Source of the DNA: Persicaria tinctoria
Lineage: Eukaryota; Streptophyta; Magnoliopsida; Caryophyllales; Polygonaceae
NCBI GenBank assembly: GCA_037127255.1
Contig: JBANSL010000008.1
Location: 36,717,373 to 36,781,372 of the forward strand
DNA length: 64,000 nucleotides
Direction of reading: 5' to 3'
Positions within the stretch are counted from its first letter, which is position 1, and the number at the start of each line of letters is the position of its first letter. Below, piece by piece: positions 43,578-55,689 of this stretch. Under the pieces are notes generated by a model. That model saw only the letters and a program-made list of their open reading frames with translations. It did no database searches and was not told where the DNA came from. Made by a program: the position numbers and the translations under genes.

Positions 43578-45133
43578 TGACAGGCCTAAGGTCGTTATGC
43601 CAAATCAAAGTAAATTCCTAAGATGCAAAATATAACAAGTATAGTAGGTAAGTTAGGGTCGAACCCACAGGGAAACAGAATCAATTGTAAGAGCAAGTAT
43701 AATTACCCAAAAGTAACCGATTCAAGGGGGAGTTTTGTGTGTAAGCGATGGTAATGACAGAACAAGTTGCAATAAGAGGTTGTGAATATATGATGGAAAA
43801 GTATCACACCAGGTAATTATCCGCACAACAATTGAGATGGTTCATCATCGCATTCTATGAATCTCAAGTTCTAATGTCCAGTAATTGTTCTCAATTCAGA
43901 TCGTGTAATAGCTTTTAGTCCTACCAGTCCTAAAAGCACTTATCACCAAATTACAAGGGAAAACCTTCACCGAATAATAAAGCGATAGCATTCAAGCATG
44001 AATTATAATGAGATACAAGCAATTCCAACAACCCGTTAAAATAGCTTGCAATCGAATCTCCTTCACAATCTACCACAAGCAACCCGCGTATGGTGATTGT
44101 GTTTGCTACAATGAATCTACAACCCCAAACCTGGAATTGGAAACCCTAGCAATATGACTAGTATCGATAAACCTAGGTGATCAATCCAGATTAACCAATA
44201 ATAAGCAATCAAGCAATAAACTCGGGAGATCGAAACAATTAACAAAGGACAAACAAGAGTAGAATACTCACAACCAAATCAATTGAAGGCTTCAAAAAAC
44301 CAAGTGTAACAAAGGAGAGTTAGTTCTCCATAGGGTTTGTGAGATGAACAAAAGGGAAAATACGTCTCTGGAAAATAACCTAATTCTCTCCTACTGCCTT
44401 CTCGGCCTATATAACCTTATAAAATCGGGTTTAACATCCCTTAAAAATATAATATTAAAACTAATAAGATAAGGAAAATCGGATAAGAATCCGTCTTCAA
44501 GGACCGACGCGGGCGCGTCAGATGTCAGCGCGGGCGCGCCAGCCTTCGACTTGCTTCTTCTGTCTGGTGAATCGACGCGGTCACTTCCTCCTAGCAGCGT
44601 GGTTGCGTCGGGTAGCAGCGCGGGCGCGTCGAGTGCAGCGCGGGCGCTCCAGATAGCAGCGCGGGCGCGCCAGATAGCAGTGCGGGCCCTGCATTGGTTT
44701 TTCCCGAAAATTCCGTCTCGAATTAGCTTTCGACGTCAACATGAAAGTTCTAGCTCTCTGAAAGAGCTTTCCAACGCATGGTCATAATAGTCGATCGGAC
44801 AACCGAGGCCTCCAGAAAGTGCAAAACAAGTTCAGCATGTCTGGCGACAATTTCTGCAGACTTGTTCTTCGTTTAGGTTCGCTTCTTCTTCTCAGGACCT
44901 CTTGAGATCTTCATGTAAGCTTCTTCGATCAACTAGACATTCTCATCAAATGCGTTATCAACTCATGTCTTCTCCTCGGATCTACCATTACCTGAAATAA
45001 TCAATAAAAGCGTGTAGATTCCGACTCCGACAACATAGAGAACTAATATGCAAATCATGCTTAATCCATCCATGAAATGCGTCTTAACTAAGCTAAATGC
45101 AACCTATTATGCCTACCTAAATGCATGCTATCA
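43578..45133 (-). repeat. Family D LTR 4 (outer 5' LTR)
   Basis: 1556 bp, the right edge of the array, followed by ACTAC (45134-45138). It has more private substitutions than the others (for example AAAATATAACAAG near 43627), as expected of an outer LTR that did not take part in the latest duplication. Confidence 0.93.
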
Positions 45134-45138
45134 ACTAC

Positions 45139-45480
45139 CCCTAGTCGATCTCGACAAGACATGACTAGGGACCTGTCAGCATCGAGGAGCCTAAGTCGAG
45201 AAGCTAAGAACGAAGAACCAGCTCGGGCACCCTACTCGAGATCGACAAGACTTTCGTTGAGATCGAGGAACCTTGGGAGCCGGAGACAATATCCGAGCCT
45301 ATCGAGCAGAGCCCACCGAGGAGACCCAGTCGACAAGGCCAGTCTACTCGAGATCGAGTACGGCTACTCGAGATCGACAAAGATATGGAGTCAAGACCGA
45401 GCACATCGAGAAGACTTGCCCGACCAGCCGAGCCAGACCTAGTCGACGATCAATCCTACTCGAGGTCGACTAGGGGTCCT
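45139..45480 (+). repeat. LTR fragment F, right part
   Basis: TCGA minisatellite (TCGATCTCGACAAG, TACTCGAGATCGACAAG and similar) continuing the LTR broken at 17543. The remainder of an LTR as in element B (TATA, U5) is not found, so F is truncated, probably near 45480-45500. Confidence 0.65.
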
Positions 45481-46521
45481 CGAGAGTTCCGAGAAGTGGG
45501 GAAATTGTGGACAGCTTCTGAGGCAACAGATCAATCTTCAACGATTTCCAATTTTCCGTCGATCGGCTTGTCTTCTGGGCACGTACGAGTACTACTTTTG
45601 TAGATCTTGAAGTCTCGGTCGCGGATTGGGGCAGATCTTGTCAATCAGAGGTTAGACGAAGTGGGAAATCGTGTTTTACCGAGACGTCGCCTGTGTAGAG
45701 GCGATCCCGAACGGGGCTTGTTTGAGAGGGATTAAAAGGGCTTTTTGGAGTGACGTTTTGGGAGTGATTTGAGGGTGATAATGGGACTGTGGAAGGCCTT
45801 AGAATGGTGGTAAAGAAGGGGATGGGGGTTGAGGGATATGTGTTGCAAGAGCGCTCTCGGCCTCGCACTCCGAGCTCTCTCCAACACTCGATCTTTTACA
45901 CTCTCGGCCTCACACTCCGAGTGTTTCCGACCCTTTAATTCCGTCGTCTCTCACTAAGGAATCTCCTCCAGCCTCTCACCGAAGGTTTTGTTCCCGACCT
46001 CTCACCTAAGAACGAGATTCTTGACCTGAATCACTAGAAGCTAAAAGGCTCACTTTTTTCTCAAATTCAACTTATTCCCCAAATGAGGCTCTTACATCCT
46101 TTTAAATAAGGAAATATTGATGCTATGAAAAATAAAAGAAATTAAAATAAACCGATAAACTAATGACGGATAATATGAACGGGTTTCCGAGAGTTATGAC
46201 GGAGAGATGGGCAACCATAATGGGGGGAAAAGAATGGTCTTAGTTGCCATCAAAGAGATGGAAGGTCGGAAATCCCTAAAGCCCCGTCATTTAATCAGCC
46301 TTGTTTGGGAAAGGAAACAAAGCGACTTTTTCTTCCACAATTTTTTCAGCTATCTTCTCTGGTCGAACTTCCAAATCTGCATGTTGTTGTTCAGATGTGG
46401 CCTCTTGTTCGCGCTCGTCATTTGTTTCTTCTTTTAGAGATCCTCGAATGCCCCCTTTAATCGCGAATATTTGATTATGGCCCTTTCTTAGTGAGGATAA
46501 GTAACAAATTCTACTTTCGGC
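45481..46521. other. Unassigned region
   Basis: No supported gene. A direct repeat of CTCTCGGCCTC(G/A)CACTCCGAG occurs near 45855 and 45902. CCTTATTTAAAAGG (minus strand, about 46100) resembles a TATA region, so part of this may be an unrecognised minus-strand LTR. The boundaries are unclear. Confidence 0.3.
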
Positions 46522-46913
46522 TTATTCTCGCCGCGCTTCGCCCACCTTTCCGTCAGCGCATGGAAACTTGACGTTGAAATGATATATAGAGCATGATATT
46601 TGGAACTTGAATAGACTTACACGGCCCATGATGGCGTAGTAGATGGACGGCAGTCGGACTACCGTGAACTCAATCATGTGGGTTCTTCTATTTGGCGTGT
46701 TCCCTAGCTTCAGGACTAACTCAATCATGTGGGTTCTCTGAAAAAGGAGACTAACTTCCCTGAGTAGCGACGTAGGGCACTTTTGGTGATCCCAAGTTGC
46801 TCAAAAGCGTCCCAGTAAAGGACATCTACAGATGAACCTGTATATATCATGACCCGCTTGACGATCTTGGTTCCTATCTGTACATGGATGACCATGGGAT
46901 CCGAGTGGGGCAT
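46522..46913 (-). pseudogene. Tat-lineage protease fragment
   Basis: Two overlapping frames with a frameshift near 46725 encode a retropepsin region: HSDPMVIHVQIGTKIVKR, then IYTGSSVDVLYWDAFEQLG, then FTVVRLPSIYYAIMGRVSLF. The catalytic Asp of the usual D-T-G-S-S motif is Tyr here. The second part closely resembles 62450-62998. No reverse transcriptase follows to the left, so the element is truncated. Confidence 0.75.
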
Positions 46914-47039
46914 TTTGAGATCACAAGCATCACGGGTATCGGAAACAGAAAAACTCAGTATAGCGTGCGCAGTGGATGCTTGTTTGACGCTGGCCTCAGA
47001 TGGGGGGCGTCTGGCTTCTCTTTTATAGTTTTTACTTTC

Positions 47040-48000
47040 TTAATTACTGGTGCCAGATGTCGTGGGTCCCCCGGCGATGGTGTTGATGCACCCGTCCGGA
47101 GAAGAAGGCTTCCGGGGATCCCGGTTGGAGTACTGCTCAGGTCGGTTGGACGAGGACCTTGCTGCGGGGGCATTTCTCGTGTCTCCGGGAGGAGGTCGAT
47201 ACCCTCCTTCTCTGCCTCCGTTCCTTCCTCCCCTGTCCTGGGGGTAAGTTCCCCTACCCCATCCCCCAGTCACATACTGGGGATTGTAGGGTCTTCGTTG
47301 TGCATTAGGCGGTTTATATTGTCGGGGAGAGACCTCAGGAGGACGGTGTTGTTGTGGTATCGCTACTGGATTACCAGGATCTCCTAGTGGGGCGCAAATT
47401 TGAAGGGGTGTCTCCTTTTGGGGAAGAGCCGGTAGAGATGTCCCTCCACCTCTTGGGGACGGGTGCCTCGCGTATTTATCTGCAAAAAGGGGATGGAAAG
47501 GTTGGCTCACCTTTGCGAGTTTGTTCAGGTGCCTCAGAGGAGTTTGAACGTGAAGACACGTTCCGGGCCCCGTCAGAACGGTCGACCTTGTTGATGTTTT
47601 CGTCGGGTTCTGAATCAGGGTCGAGAGGGAAACCAACGGGGTTGGGGAAATGGTTGACCGTTACGGGCACCGGTCCTTGTTGTTGGTAGTGAGTACGGGG
47701 GTCGTGTTGGAGTGGTACCCCGTTCGCCTGTTGGAAAGGCACCCCGTTCCCTTGTTGGTTGAAGTACATGCTTTGCGGGTAGCTCCCCGCGAAGAATTGG
47801 TACGGGGGGTAGCCGCCCCGCATTATGTAGGGAGCGAACGAAGGTGGTTGCACAATGTCCCATGTCGGCCGTTGAGGGGCGCCCTCGTTGCCGCTGTGCA
47901 GGGCTTCCTCATTGTGGGGAGCGTTGAGGTTGAGGCCGTTTGTTTCCTCGGTATCATGGTGTTGGTTCCCGAATTCCTCTCCGAATAGGGTAAAATTCAT
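47040..48000 (-). pseudogene. Tat-lineage gag fragment
   Basis: The first part (48000-47476, from the ATG at 48000) and the second (to 47040) lie in different frames. The sequence is Pro/Gln/Gly-rich and ends with the INTIAGGP signature that precedes the protease in Tat-type gag. The capsid core and zinc knuckle are missing, so an internal deletion has joined the gag ends. It lies between the protease fragment (46522-46913) and the PBS. Confidence 0.65.
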
Positions 48001-48183
48001 GATTCCTGCATTAAAAACATCGGTGTGCAAGAGGGAAGTAAGCGCTATTCTTAGTTTATTTTAGATAGAAATCATGCAGAATAAAAAAGAATAAAGCGGA
48101 AAAAAGGGATAAAATAAAGGAAATGGAAAGAAAGCGATGTAAAGAAAGTGTATTGCTACGCGGAACCTCTCATCGTGAAAGGT

Positions 48184-48201
48184 TCCCACAGGCGGCCCCA
48201 A
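48184..48201 (-). promoter_or_regulatory. PBS-like site of the Tat-type element
   Basis: The complement reads TTGGGGCCGCCTGTGGGA, close to the TTGGCGCCGTCTGTGGGA form seen in Tat-lineage elements and different from the tRNA-Asp site of families A-E. The LTR would start (plus view) at TGTGGCGTTCATGG, 48202. Confidence 0.6.
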
Positions 48202-49170
48202 TGTGGCGTTCATGGAATTTCGCCTATACTTATTACCTCACCTGTGATGACATAATGCTCTAAAATACCTGCAAGCCTTAGCCTTGGGGAATGATGATCA
48301 GGTTGTACGCTTATTAGTTCAACTGATGAGGGTTGTAAATTCGACTCGCGATGAATTGAGTCAATGTTCAATCGTCGTTTATAGAGGAAGCTAGACGGGG
48401 TTGTTATCCCAAATAACGTTCTTCTCCGACCAAAGATCTTTAGAACTTAACTCTGGGGGTTTTATGTCCGGGGGATAATCAGAGCTCTTATGCTTTTCTA
48501 TCTTTTTAATCGTGATGAAACCACAACGAAAAAGTGTGACCCGCCCCACATTCTCATGGGGAGGGAAGCCACGTATCCCGTCATAGCGAGATTTGGTCAA
48601 CGGTCTTACCTGAAGCCCCTCCCCTCTTTCTTTCTACTGCAATCTATCCTAAATGGGGGAGGAGGTCTCAACCTGTGCCACAATGACCAATAGGGATGTA
48701 GACGGTCTTACCCAAACCCCAAGATCCTCGACATCCGCGAAGATCTCGTAGCCGGCGCCGCCGAGCCTTTGAATTCGGCTCGCATCACTTATCGTGCAGT
48801 GGATTAATCAAACGAATTCTCGGAATAGTAAGCACCCCAACCGATTGGGTTTAAGATCAGGGATAAGAATTGGAATCTCTTTTACTCCTCGACTAACACC
48901 CTACTACCTGTCCTGGACAGATCCCTCTCTTGTTTTGTGTGTCTGGGTCGTCCGCAGATGGATATCGAGCCCCAAGCCTGTTAGAAAGAGTGGTCACGAG
49001 GAAAAGTGTTATCACAATCTTAGTTCCCTCTTCTCTCCAGATTGAAGGTGTTCCTATTTTGTTTTCTCCAAAAAGCCTATTTCTTATAGTGTCTTCTTCA
49101 TTTTATAGTGTGCGCCCAGGTCCTCCCCCTAAGGGGACTGCTCCTTCCGCTTGGACACTTGTTGAAGTTT
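48202..49170 (-). repeat. Tat-type LTR G, part left of the CACTA element
   Basis: Extends from the PBS edge to the CACTA insertion and resumes at 55012. If the U3 edge is the CATCACA at about 55187-55193, the LTR runs TGTGATG to GCCACA and is about 1.15 kb. That far edge is inferred. Confidence 0.5.
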
Positions 49171-49199
49171 CACTACTAGAAAAGTTCAATTAGACATCA

Positions 49200-51725
49200 G
49201 TTGTGAACCGATGTCTTTCAAAAAAAATTCCGACCTCTTTGTGCGTGTAGTAAAAGATCAATCTTTCCACATCGGTTTTAAGTTGATGTCTTTTCTTAGC
49301 TAAAACATCTGTTTTAATTTGAATATAGATATAAATCAGCCTCTCAAACTTATTTTTGACATGCAAACTTGTTGTTAAAGCCTCGTTATTTTTCATTTAC
49401 AAGCTTTTGAAGATGCTCACACCAAGTCTAAATTTTACATTTACATCACTTTTTAAAATAATCATTGTATTAAAACAAAGTAGACATCTTTTTTATTATG
49501 TTGATTTTGTGTATATTAATTTCATATATATAATTTATGATTTTTTATTGTTTTAAAATAATCTATCGTATGAAATATATACATAACTGATGTATTAATA
49601 TGATATAGACATCATTTTATATTTTTATAAGGATGTTATTGTTAGCAATATATATCAATTTATATTAACATTGTGATGTAAAAATATATGTTACACATTG
49701 ATTTAAATTAATCAAACAATGTCTATAATAATACTATCATCCATTTTATGTAATGGTTCAATTTCATAGCAACTAACACAATCACTTTTCATTTATAATC
49801 CGATACTTTTTCATTTGATACACAACCCTTTGCTCAATACTCCGTACAAAATAAGATTTTACACATGATGGGTACTTTAAAGTACCCATCCCAATCGAAC
49901 ATAAACAAAATGGGCACGATGATATGTTTACGAGGTTCAGGCTAATCGCGGCTCTAGAGATTGTTCCACTGCTCTAACGGCAAAAACAAAGGCATACTAG
50001 TTCCTACGACACAACCAAGAACCAAAAGCTAATCTGACAAACAACGAATAATGCAGGTATGAATGGATAGGGGATTGAACTCCCTGAATTCCGACATCTC
50101 TATGTCATTGGGCTGTAGCCTAGTCAATGTCCACCGCTCATGTCGACCTTCGTTTGTAGAGCTTTGTCACTCTTCGGTTGCATATCGAGGCCAATATGCA
50201 ACGATCTTCCCTTTCGTCGTTCGTTGCTTCTCCCTCTCGTTTAGATCTTGTGTTGCCATTGCTCTTCTCTGAATCTTGCTCAAATTAAGCTTCCAGCAGC
50301 CAATGAAGAGCATATCTGAACTAATTAATGCCTATAAAACACATGTAACCAATAATGAAGAGCATGAAAATTCTGCATAAATACATCATGAATGAGCATA
50401 AGAGTGCACCAATAAAAAAAGCTCAAGTAATATTGTATGTAGTTACGCAAGGAACAAACCAATTTTAAGGCAACATATATCCATATATCTGAGATGTTTT
50501 AAGACAACATATATCCCTATATATGAGCTGTTTTAAGAGTGCATCTCTTAAACCTTGTACACATATATTATCAAGAAATTACATTTCCCATGTCATTTCC
50601 TAGGATGCAAACTAAGAAAAAAATATATGAACCCATCAAATACCGTGACTGGAGGTGTTGTTCCCCACTGAATTCCAGCATCATGTAAATAACTCAGAGC
50701 TGCTGATTTGATCGAGTTTGCTTGGTGGAAATATAGAGAAGTACAAGGTGAACACAATCCATTCAAGCATCAAAATCTTAAGATAAAGAAGATCTGAATT
50801 GTTCAGGCAAAATAGTTAGAACTTGTCAGATATTGCTCCACTGGTAAAGATTAAATGTCAAAATTAGAACTGCAGAGAAAGTGTGAATCAAAGAAATAGA
50901 AGGCAAGCAGCATGAGAGTTTTCCAAGCACAACAAAGAGCACACTCAAATCCCTTCATCCAAATCACCACCACAACTTATGAGTTAAACTAGATGAAAAT
51001 TTTCCATCAACAAATCCTCCCTAGCAGCACAAGTCATAGCAGCGTAGTAGCCTCATCGTAGCCTCTCAAAACCACATTTAAAACGCTAAAAATTGTACCC
51101 TCACATTAAGTAAAAACCAGAAGAAAAAAAAAGTCTTGAAGCCCTGCAAAATTATAACAAGATGGATTTAAGCCATCACAACAATGAACATCTTAAGATT
51201 ATACCATACAGTTCATACTGCCAGCAAAATACATATAATAAAAACAAAATTATAACAAATCAAATAAAGTTGTCATTATATTTCACATATGACAGGTCTC
51301 CCTTGCATTCTGCAATCTAAAATACATGTTGCCTTATTATTAGGTTATTAGATCTTATAGAGATGGGTTAGTTTTTTTGGGAGAAAGTAACAATAAATAG
51401 AAGCCATATGGAACAATCAAATCCAAATATTTACAATAAAATTGTAACAACAAAAAAAAAACATACTTGATTGCACAAGGAGCAGAATTCAGCAAGTGTT
51501 TTTTTCTCTTTCATGGAATTAAGAATTTAGCAAGTTCTATGTGGCAGTATGTGATAGCGTCAAAAGAGGCAAACATAAATTACTATGACTGGACTTCATG
51601 TAATCTCAAATACATTCCAAATTTCCAATGCAAAACCATACATCAAACTCTCGTCCCTCCATCCCTATAAAGGTTAAAAGGTTCTTAAATCTTACAATGT
51701 AGATTCTGAATGAAAGCATACTAAC
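49200..51725. other. CACTA interior, left part
   Basis: AT-rich, with subterminal repeats to about 49620. No gene is identified. A possible captured exon on the minus strand at about 50641-50725 reads SAALSYLHDAGIQWGTTPP; its source is not recognised. The ORF at 50063-50272 has no recognisable content. Confidence 0.35.
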
Positions 51726-53265
51726 CTGTTAACACCAGTGGATAAGTCAGACACGTTCAAGGTTGTGTTATAGATGTTTGGGCCATCCACGAGAATATGA
51801 CCATAATCTTGAAGTCCAAAAGCCTCGTGGACAACACTTCGGTCTTTCACTTTGATGGTGGTCATGCTGATAGATTCACCAATTGCTTCCATTTTTGCGT
51901 AGATCAAATGAAAGCCTTTTCAGTTTTGCAATACAATCAACTAGATAATCTTCTCTTACAATAGGTATTTTCATCCTCCTGCCAGCACAGTTTAGCTACG
52001 TTTAGTACATAGAAAATGACATTTCCTTACGAAATATAATAAAGATGTCTTGCCTGGTTTACCTAGAGCCTTCCTAATCTCAAGATCTGTTTGAGTCAAA
52101 TCTTCACCCCGGAGTAGAACCAAGCAATTAGTATCTGCATAGAAACAAGCAAGCAATGAAACTTAATTCCACGCTTAAATAATGTGTTCAGCTCTTTATT
52201 GGGAGATAGAGTATCAAACTTAAATCCACATGTTGCAAGACCTGTCTTGATCTTGGGACAAACTTGACCACCTACTGCCTCAATCTGGTTTTTGAACTTT
52301 TTCTGTTGAGAAAAAATATGCACAATGACTAAGAACTAGATATAATAACCAATAAATAAACAAAGCACTATGATATTACAGATACAAGAATTGAACAAAA
52401 AAATTAGAAACGTACAAGTGGAGTGCAAAATGAAGATCAACCAATGTCACTGTGATGGTAAGTAAGAGAGTGAAAAGTCTCAGAGTATGAAAACATACCA
52501 CAGACTCTTTTTTAGACCCAGAAATAACAACTTTTAGATCTCCTAACTTATCATTAGTAGACTGAGTACGCTGGTTAGAAACTTGACTTCCTGAAGTCAC
52601 ATTGGATTGTGCAGCTGATACTATCTTAGCAGGTTTAGAAGCCTTTTGTGACTGGAACCACTATAAACCGATGAATTAAAACCAAGTTATGATCCACATC
52701 AATAAGCAATGTGTTATTTTTCTTTTGGCAAGTCCATTGTAAAAATACCTTGCAGAGGTACTCGTTCTCTTTCCCTTCTGGGATCGTCCACTTGCCTTTA
52801 ACACGTTCAGGTTGACTAGTAGACTAAGAGCTTTTGCTCCATTCTGATAGATACCCTCTGCAAATGTACACACCTCCACCTCAAGAGTAACGGAGAAAGC
52901 CAGAACACATTGGACATTTCTTGAGTGCTCCAAAAAGCATATCGTCGGCACTTAAACAAGAAGTATGACATGTGTCATATATTCATTTCAGCAGCAGCCA
53001 ACTAACATTTTCATCTTTAAAAAAATCCTTACATTAAACTATTAAAGTGGAAGTGGAAGTGATACAAAAGAACTGGGTGCATAAGATTAGCATGATAAAA
53101 GAGTGGATATGGGAAAAAAAAACTATTTGTAAATTTTCATATCTAATGCACCTTAGTTGAACTTACCAGCAATGCCTCAAGATAAGCTCTGATCTTGTGA
53201 AGTCCTGATCATTAGCTTTAAGTATCTTTCGCAGTTCAGCTGTTCCAACGCAGTTCAATGTGATT
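51726..53265 (-). pseudogene. PARP1: Captured PARP1 fragment (PADR1, BRCT and WGR exons)
   Basis: Six exons separated by introns with mostly canonical borders, in the order of plant poly(ADP-ribose) polymerase 1. Exon 1 (53265-53167): PADR1, GTAELRKILKANDQDF. Exon 2 (52957-52749): ADDMLFGALKKCPMCSG and GKWTIPEGKENEYLCK. Exon 3 (52660-52499): linker to BRCT. Exon 4 (52302-52242): BRCT, FKNQIEAVGGQVCPKIKT. Exon 5 (52134-52063): TNCLVLLRGEDLTQTD. Exon 6 (about 51905-51726): WGR start, [20 protein letters not shown]. Exons 4 and 5 join in phase. In-frame TGA and TAG in exon 2 disable it, and the N-terminal zinc fingers and the catalytic domain are absent. Retained introns show capture of genomic DNA, not cDNA. 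The assignment rests on family knowledge. Confidence 0.78.
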
Positions 53266-54990
53266 CTAGAGAAAACTAAGCATATAGGTAAAAATTACTA
53301 AGCTATTTCAAATAGATTTTCAAAATCACCAAATGTGATCCATCCCTATATTCCATTAAAACTGGTGAATCCCATCTGTCAAATATTGTCATACTTGACT
53401 ACTTAAGTTACCTCTACCTCTACCTTAGTTCCTATACATATTTAAACAACCCCTTACCAATAAATTGAAAACTTAGGGTCTTATTTAGCTTAAAAGCGAC
53501 TTTGTGTTGCTGCTACTTTCAGCGATTGTTAATATTTTTAGTTTCGTGAGTTTTTTTTTCAAGGGAAGATAAAGAAACTCGACCGGATGCAAATCATTAT
53601 TCAAAATTAGGGGAAACAACTCTGTATAATCTGTAGTTATGATATGATACTGGGAATAAATATTAGAGGCCAACTGTATTACCTGCCGTGGAGAAGATTC
53701 ATCTAATTATTGAACCCCACAAGTGCAATATGGAACAGATTGCCATGGATAGTAGCTTGAATAGGCCCATTCACTGCTTCATTACCATGAAATTGATATT
53801 TAGTCATATATATTCCATAAAATTATTATTCATATTCCATAAAATTGCCATTTTGACATCTACTGAATTGTACAAAAATCAGTGGTACAAGGAATAGCAT
53901 ATGTATCCTCTTTTTATTGATTTACCACAAGCTATTTGAATATAAAGTTCTAACAGATATTCGTAATTATAAGTCTTCATTATCCTTGATAAGAAACCCA
54001 ACCATCCATCTCATATATATGCACAAAATCAAATTAAAGCTCATGGAAAGAAAAATAATAAGTGGTTAATTGGTTATTGATGTGGTCAATACCAACTTTA
54101 GCTGGAAACCCGAGCAATTACTTAAAACCTATAAATCCAAAAAATTAACTCAAATGGACTCTAACACACAATAAAGAGAACATTTCAAAACCCTAGAATT
54201 GGAGTTGCATGAAAGCCAAATTGAGAGAGAAATTAAATGACAAATTGGTGCTAAAGAAGCTTACCCTAGGGGTTGGAGGAGAGACTCCGGAAACGAAATG
54301 GACGGACGGAGGAGGAAGCTTAGACAACAGTGCAGCAAGAGGCGGGACGAGAGAGGAAAAACGCGTGTGCAGAGATCTAGAAATAGGTCAATCGCTGAGG
54401 AGGAGGATGGACAGAGACGCCGATGAGGAGGAGGTGTCGAGGTCGAGTGAGTCGCCGATGAGGAGGAGGTGGAGTGAGTCGTCGGTGGCTTCAATCGTTT
54501 AGGGTTTCGAGAGAACATCGGGAGAAAGAGGAGATCTCATATCTGGAGGGAGAGGAGGGGGAGAAATTGAGGATGAAAGTAGGGATCCAGAAAGAGAGGA
54601 GGTGGCGGCGACGGTGGTGGCGGTGGCGGTGGTGGAGGCAGTGGCCATGGGAGTGGTGGTGGCGAGGATGACTATGGGAGATGACCTGAGTGGATGAGTG
54701 GGTTAATTTGGACTCTTGAGGACGGAGGAGAAGCTGAGTGAGATTATATGAGATTGAAAGTACGCATGAAGTTGGGCGGGTGTTGAAATTAAGTATGGGC
54801 GGGTGTTCAAAATTTTCTAAGTGTTTCTCGTGCGTTTCAAATTCAAAATCGCGCGTTTAAACTTTTTTTAGAATAAATAATTTCACATCGGTCAAAAAAT
54901 TTAACTGATGAACAAAGTTAAAAACCAATGCTACAAACTAATTTAACATTTGTTGTTTGTTTGACAGACTTAAATTACATGATGTCTAAT
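53266..54990. other. CACTA interior, right part
   Basis: No gene is assigned. A GGTGGCGGTGG-type purine-rich microsatellite lies at about 54598-54660. A minus-strand frame starting MFSRNPKRLKPP (54518-54261) could be a captured first exon but is not recognised. Confidence 0.35.
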
Positions 54991-55011
54991 TGTAATATTC
55001 TAGTAGTGTTT

Positions 55012-55193
55012 GGTTGTCACGTGTCCTTAAAAAGAAAGACACGTGGGTGGTGGGCATGCGCGCCATCCGCCTGAATCACATGCATCCTTCATCCGCGGAT
55101 CGTATGTTGATGTATTTTCCCGGGCCCGCTTCTCCAGTCCTTTTACCTGCTTTTTCCTTTCCTTGTTTTCGCTAATTTTGGGCATCATCACAG
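55012..55193 (-). repeat. Tat-type LTR G, part right of the CACTA element
   Basis: Continues GTTGAAG(TTT)GGTTGTCACGTG across the insertion. An inverted pair CACGTGTC / GACACGTG lies at 55018-55045. The end at CATCACA (55193) is inferred from the TG..CA rule only. Confidence 0.4.
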
Positions 55194-55424
55194 CTCCTCG
55201 AGCCACGGGGAGACCAGAAAGGTTTTCCCGTAGTTCGAAATCTTCATACTGATCCCCTCGCCCTTGGCGCTCCTTAGGGAAAAAAGATGGAAAAGAGGGA
55301 GGCCCGTTGGGCCGAGTTGGGTTTTCTTAGGCATGTTCCCACTAGGCCCATTTGCCTGATTGATGTGAGTCGGGCTCTTGACACGTGGGCCGAAATGGGA
55401 GGTGAAACGTCGTTGAGTGAGGGG

Positions 55425-55436
55425 CCTATAAATAGG
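55425..55436 (+). promoter_or_regulatory. TATA box upstream of the antisense ORF
   Basis: CCTATAAATAGG, followed by a pyrimidine-rich leader (TTTCTTTCCCTCC) and 254 bases to the ATG at 55690. It points opposite to pol. Confidence 0.6.
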
Positions 55437-55689
55437 GTTTCTTTCCCTCCTCATTTTTTACCGTTCTCCGCTTTTACTGCTCTCGTCTTCAGATCCCCGA
55501 GGTAAAGTAGTCTTCCGTTCTCTCCTTTCCGCGTCTAGTTCTTGATTTATTTTTAGTTTTCTTTCTTTCTTCTCTTTATTGGCCGCAGTCGTGGTGCGGG
55601 TTTCTTTTCGGGCGCCTCTTTATTCCCTACTGGTCCTTAGGTTTCCTCCTATCTTGCTCCTTTCTCTCAATCTAATAGCCGCCTCCGCT

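Larger units (their letters stand above)
17544..45133 (-). mobile_element. Family D tandem retrotransposon array (4 LTRs, 3 internal domains)
   Basis: One 27.6-kb block flanked by a single target duplication ACTAC (17539-17543, 45134-45138). LTRs at 17544-19099, 28445-30000, 39378-40912 and 43578-45133 alternate with internal domains. Neighbouring units share LTRs, so this is not three separate insertions. It is the product expected when one element expands by unequal LTR-LTR recombination. The first two internal domains each contain a family E element at the identical site; the third does not. Repeat periods are about 10.90, 10.93 and 4.20 kb, and the units are nearly identical. Confidence 0.93.
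49171..55008. mobile_element. Non-autonomous CACTA (En/Spm) transposon with captured gene fragments
   Basis: 5838 bp, ending CACTACTAGAA (49171) and TTCTAGTAGTG (55008), flanked by the 3-bp duplication TTT (49168-49170, 55009-55011). Terminal inverted similarity continues to CAATTAGACATCA on both sides. Subterminal repeats related to ACATCGGTTT / GATGTCT recur in both orientations within about 450 bp of the ends, as in CACTA elements. No transposase was found. The interior carries PARP1-like exons (51726-53265) and other unidentified sequence. Confidence 0.92.

Noticed and set aside
46884..47988. Plus-strand ORFs of 111-167 codons
   Set aside because: They lie opposite the Tat-type gag fragment, whose INTIAGGP signature and protease neighbour identify the minus strand as coding.
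49171..51700. CACTA transposase
   Set aside because: No ORF of useful length or transposase motif was found; the element is treated as non-autonomous.
54209..54671. Plus- and minus-strand ORFs rich in Arg/Trp or Ser/Pro
   Set aside because: The region is a purine-rich microsatellite inside the CACTA element; no domain is recognisable and a captured exon could not be supported.
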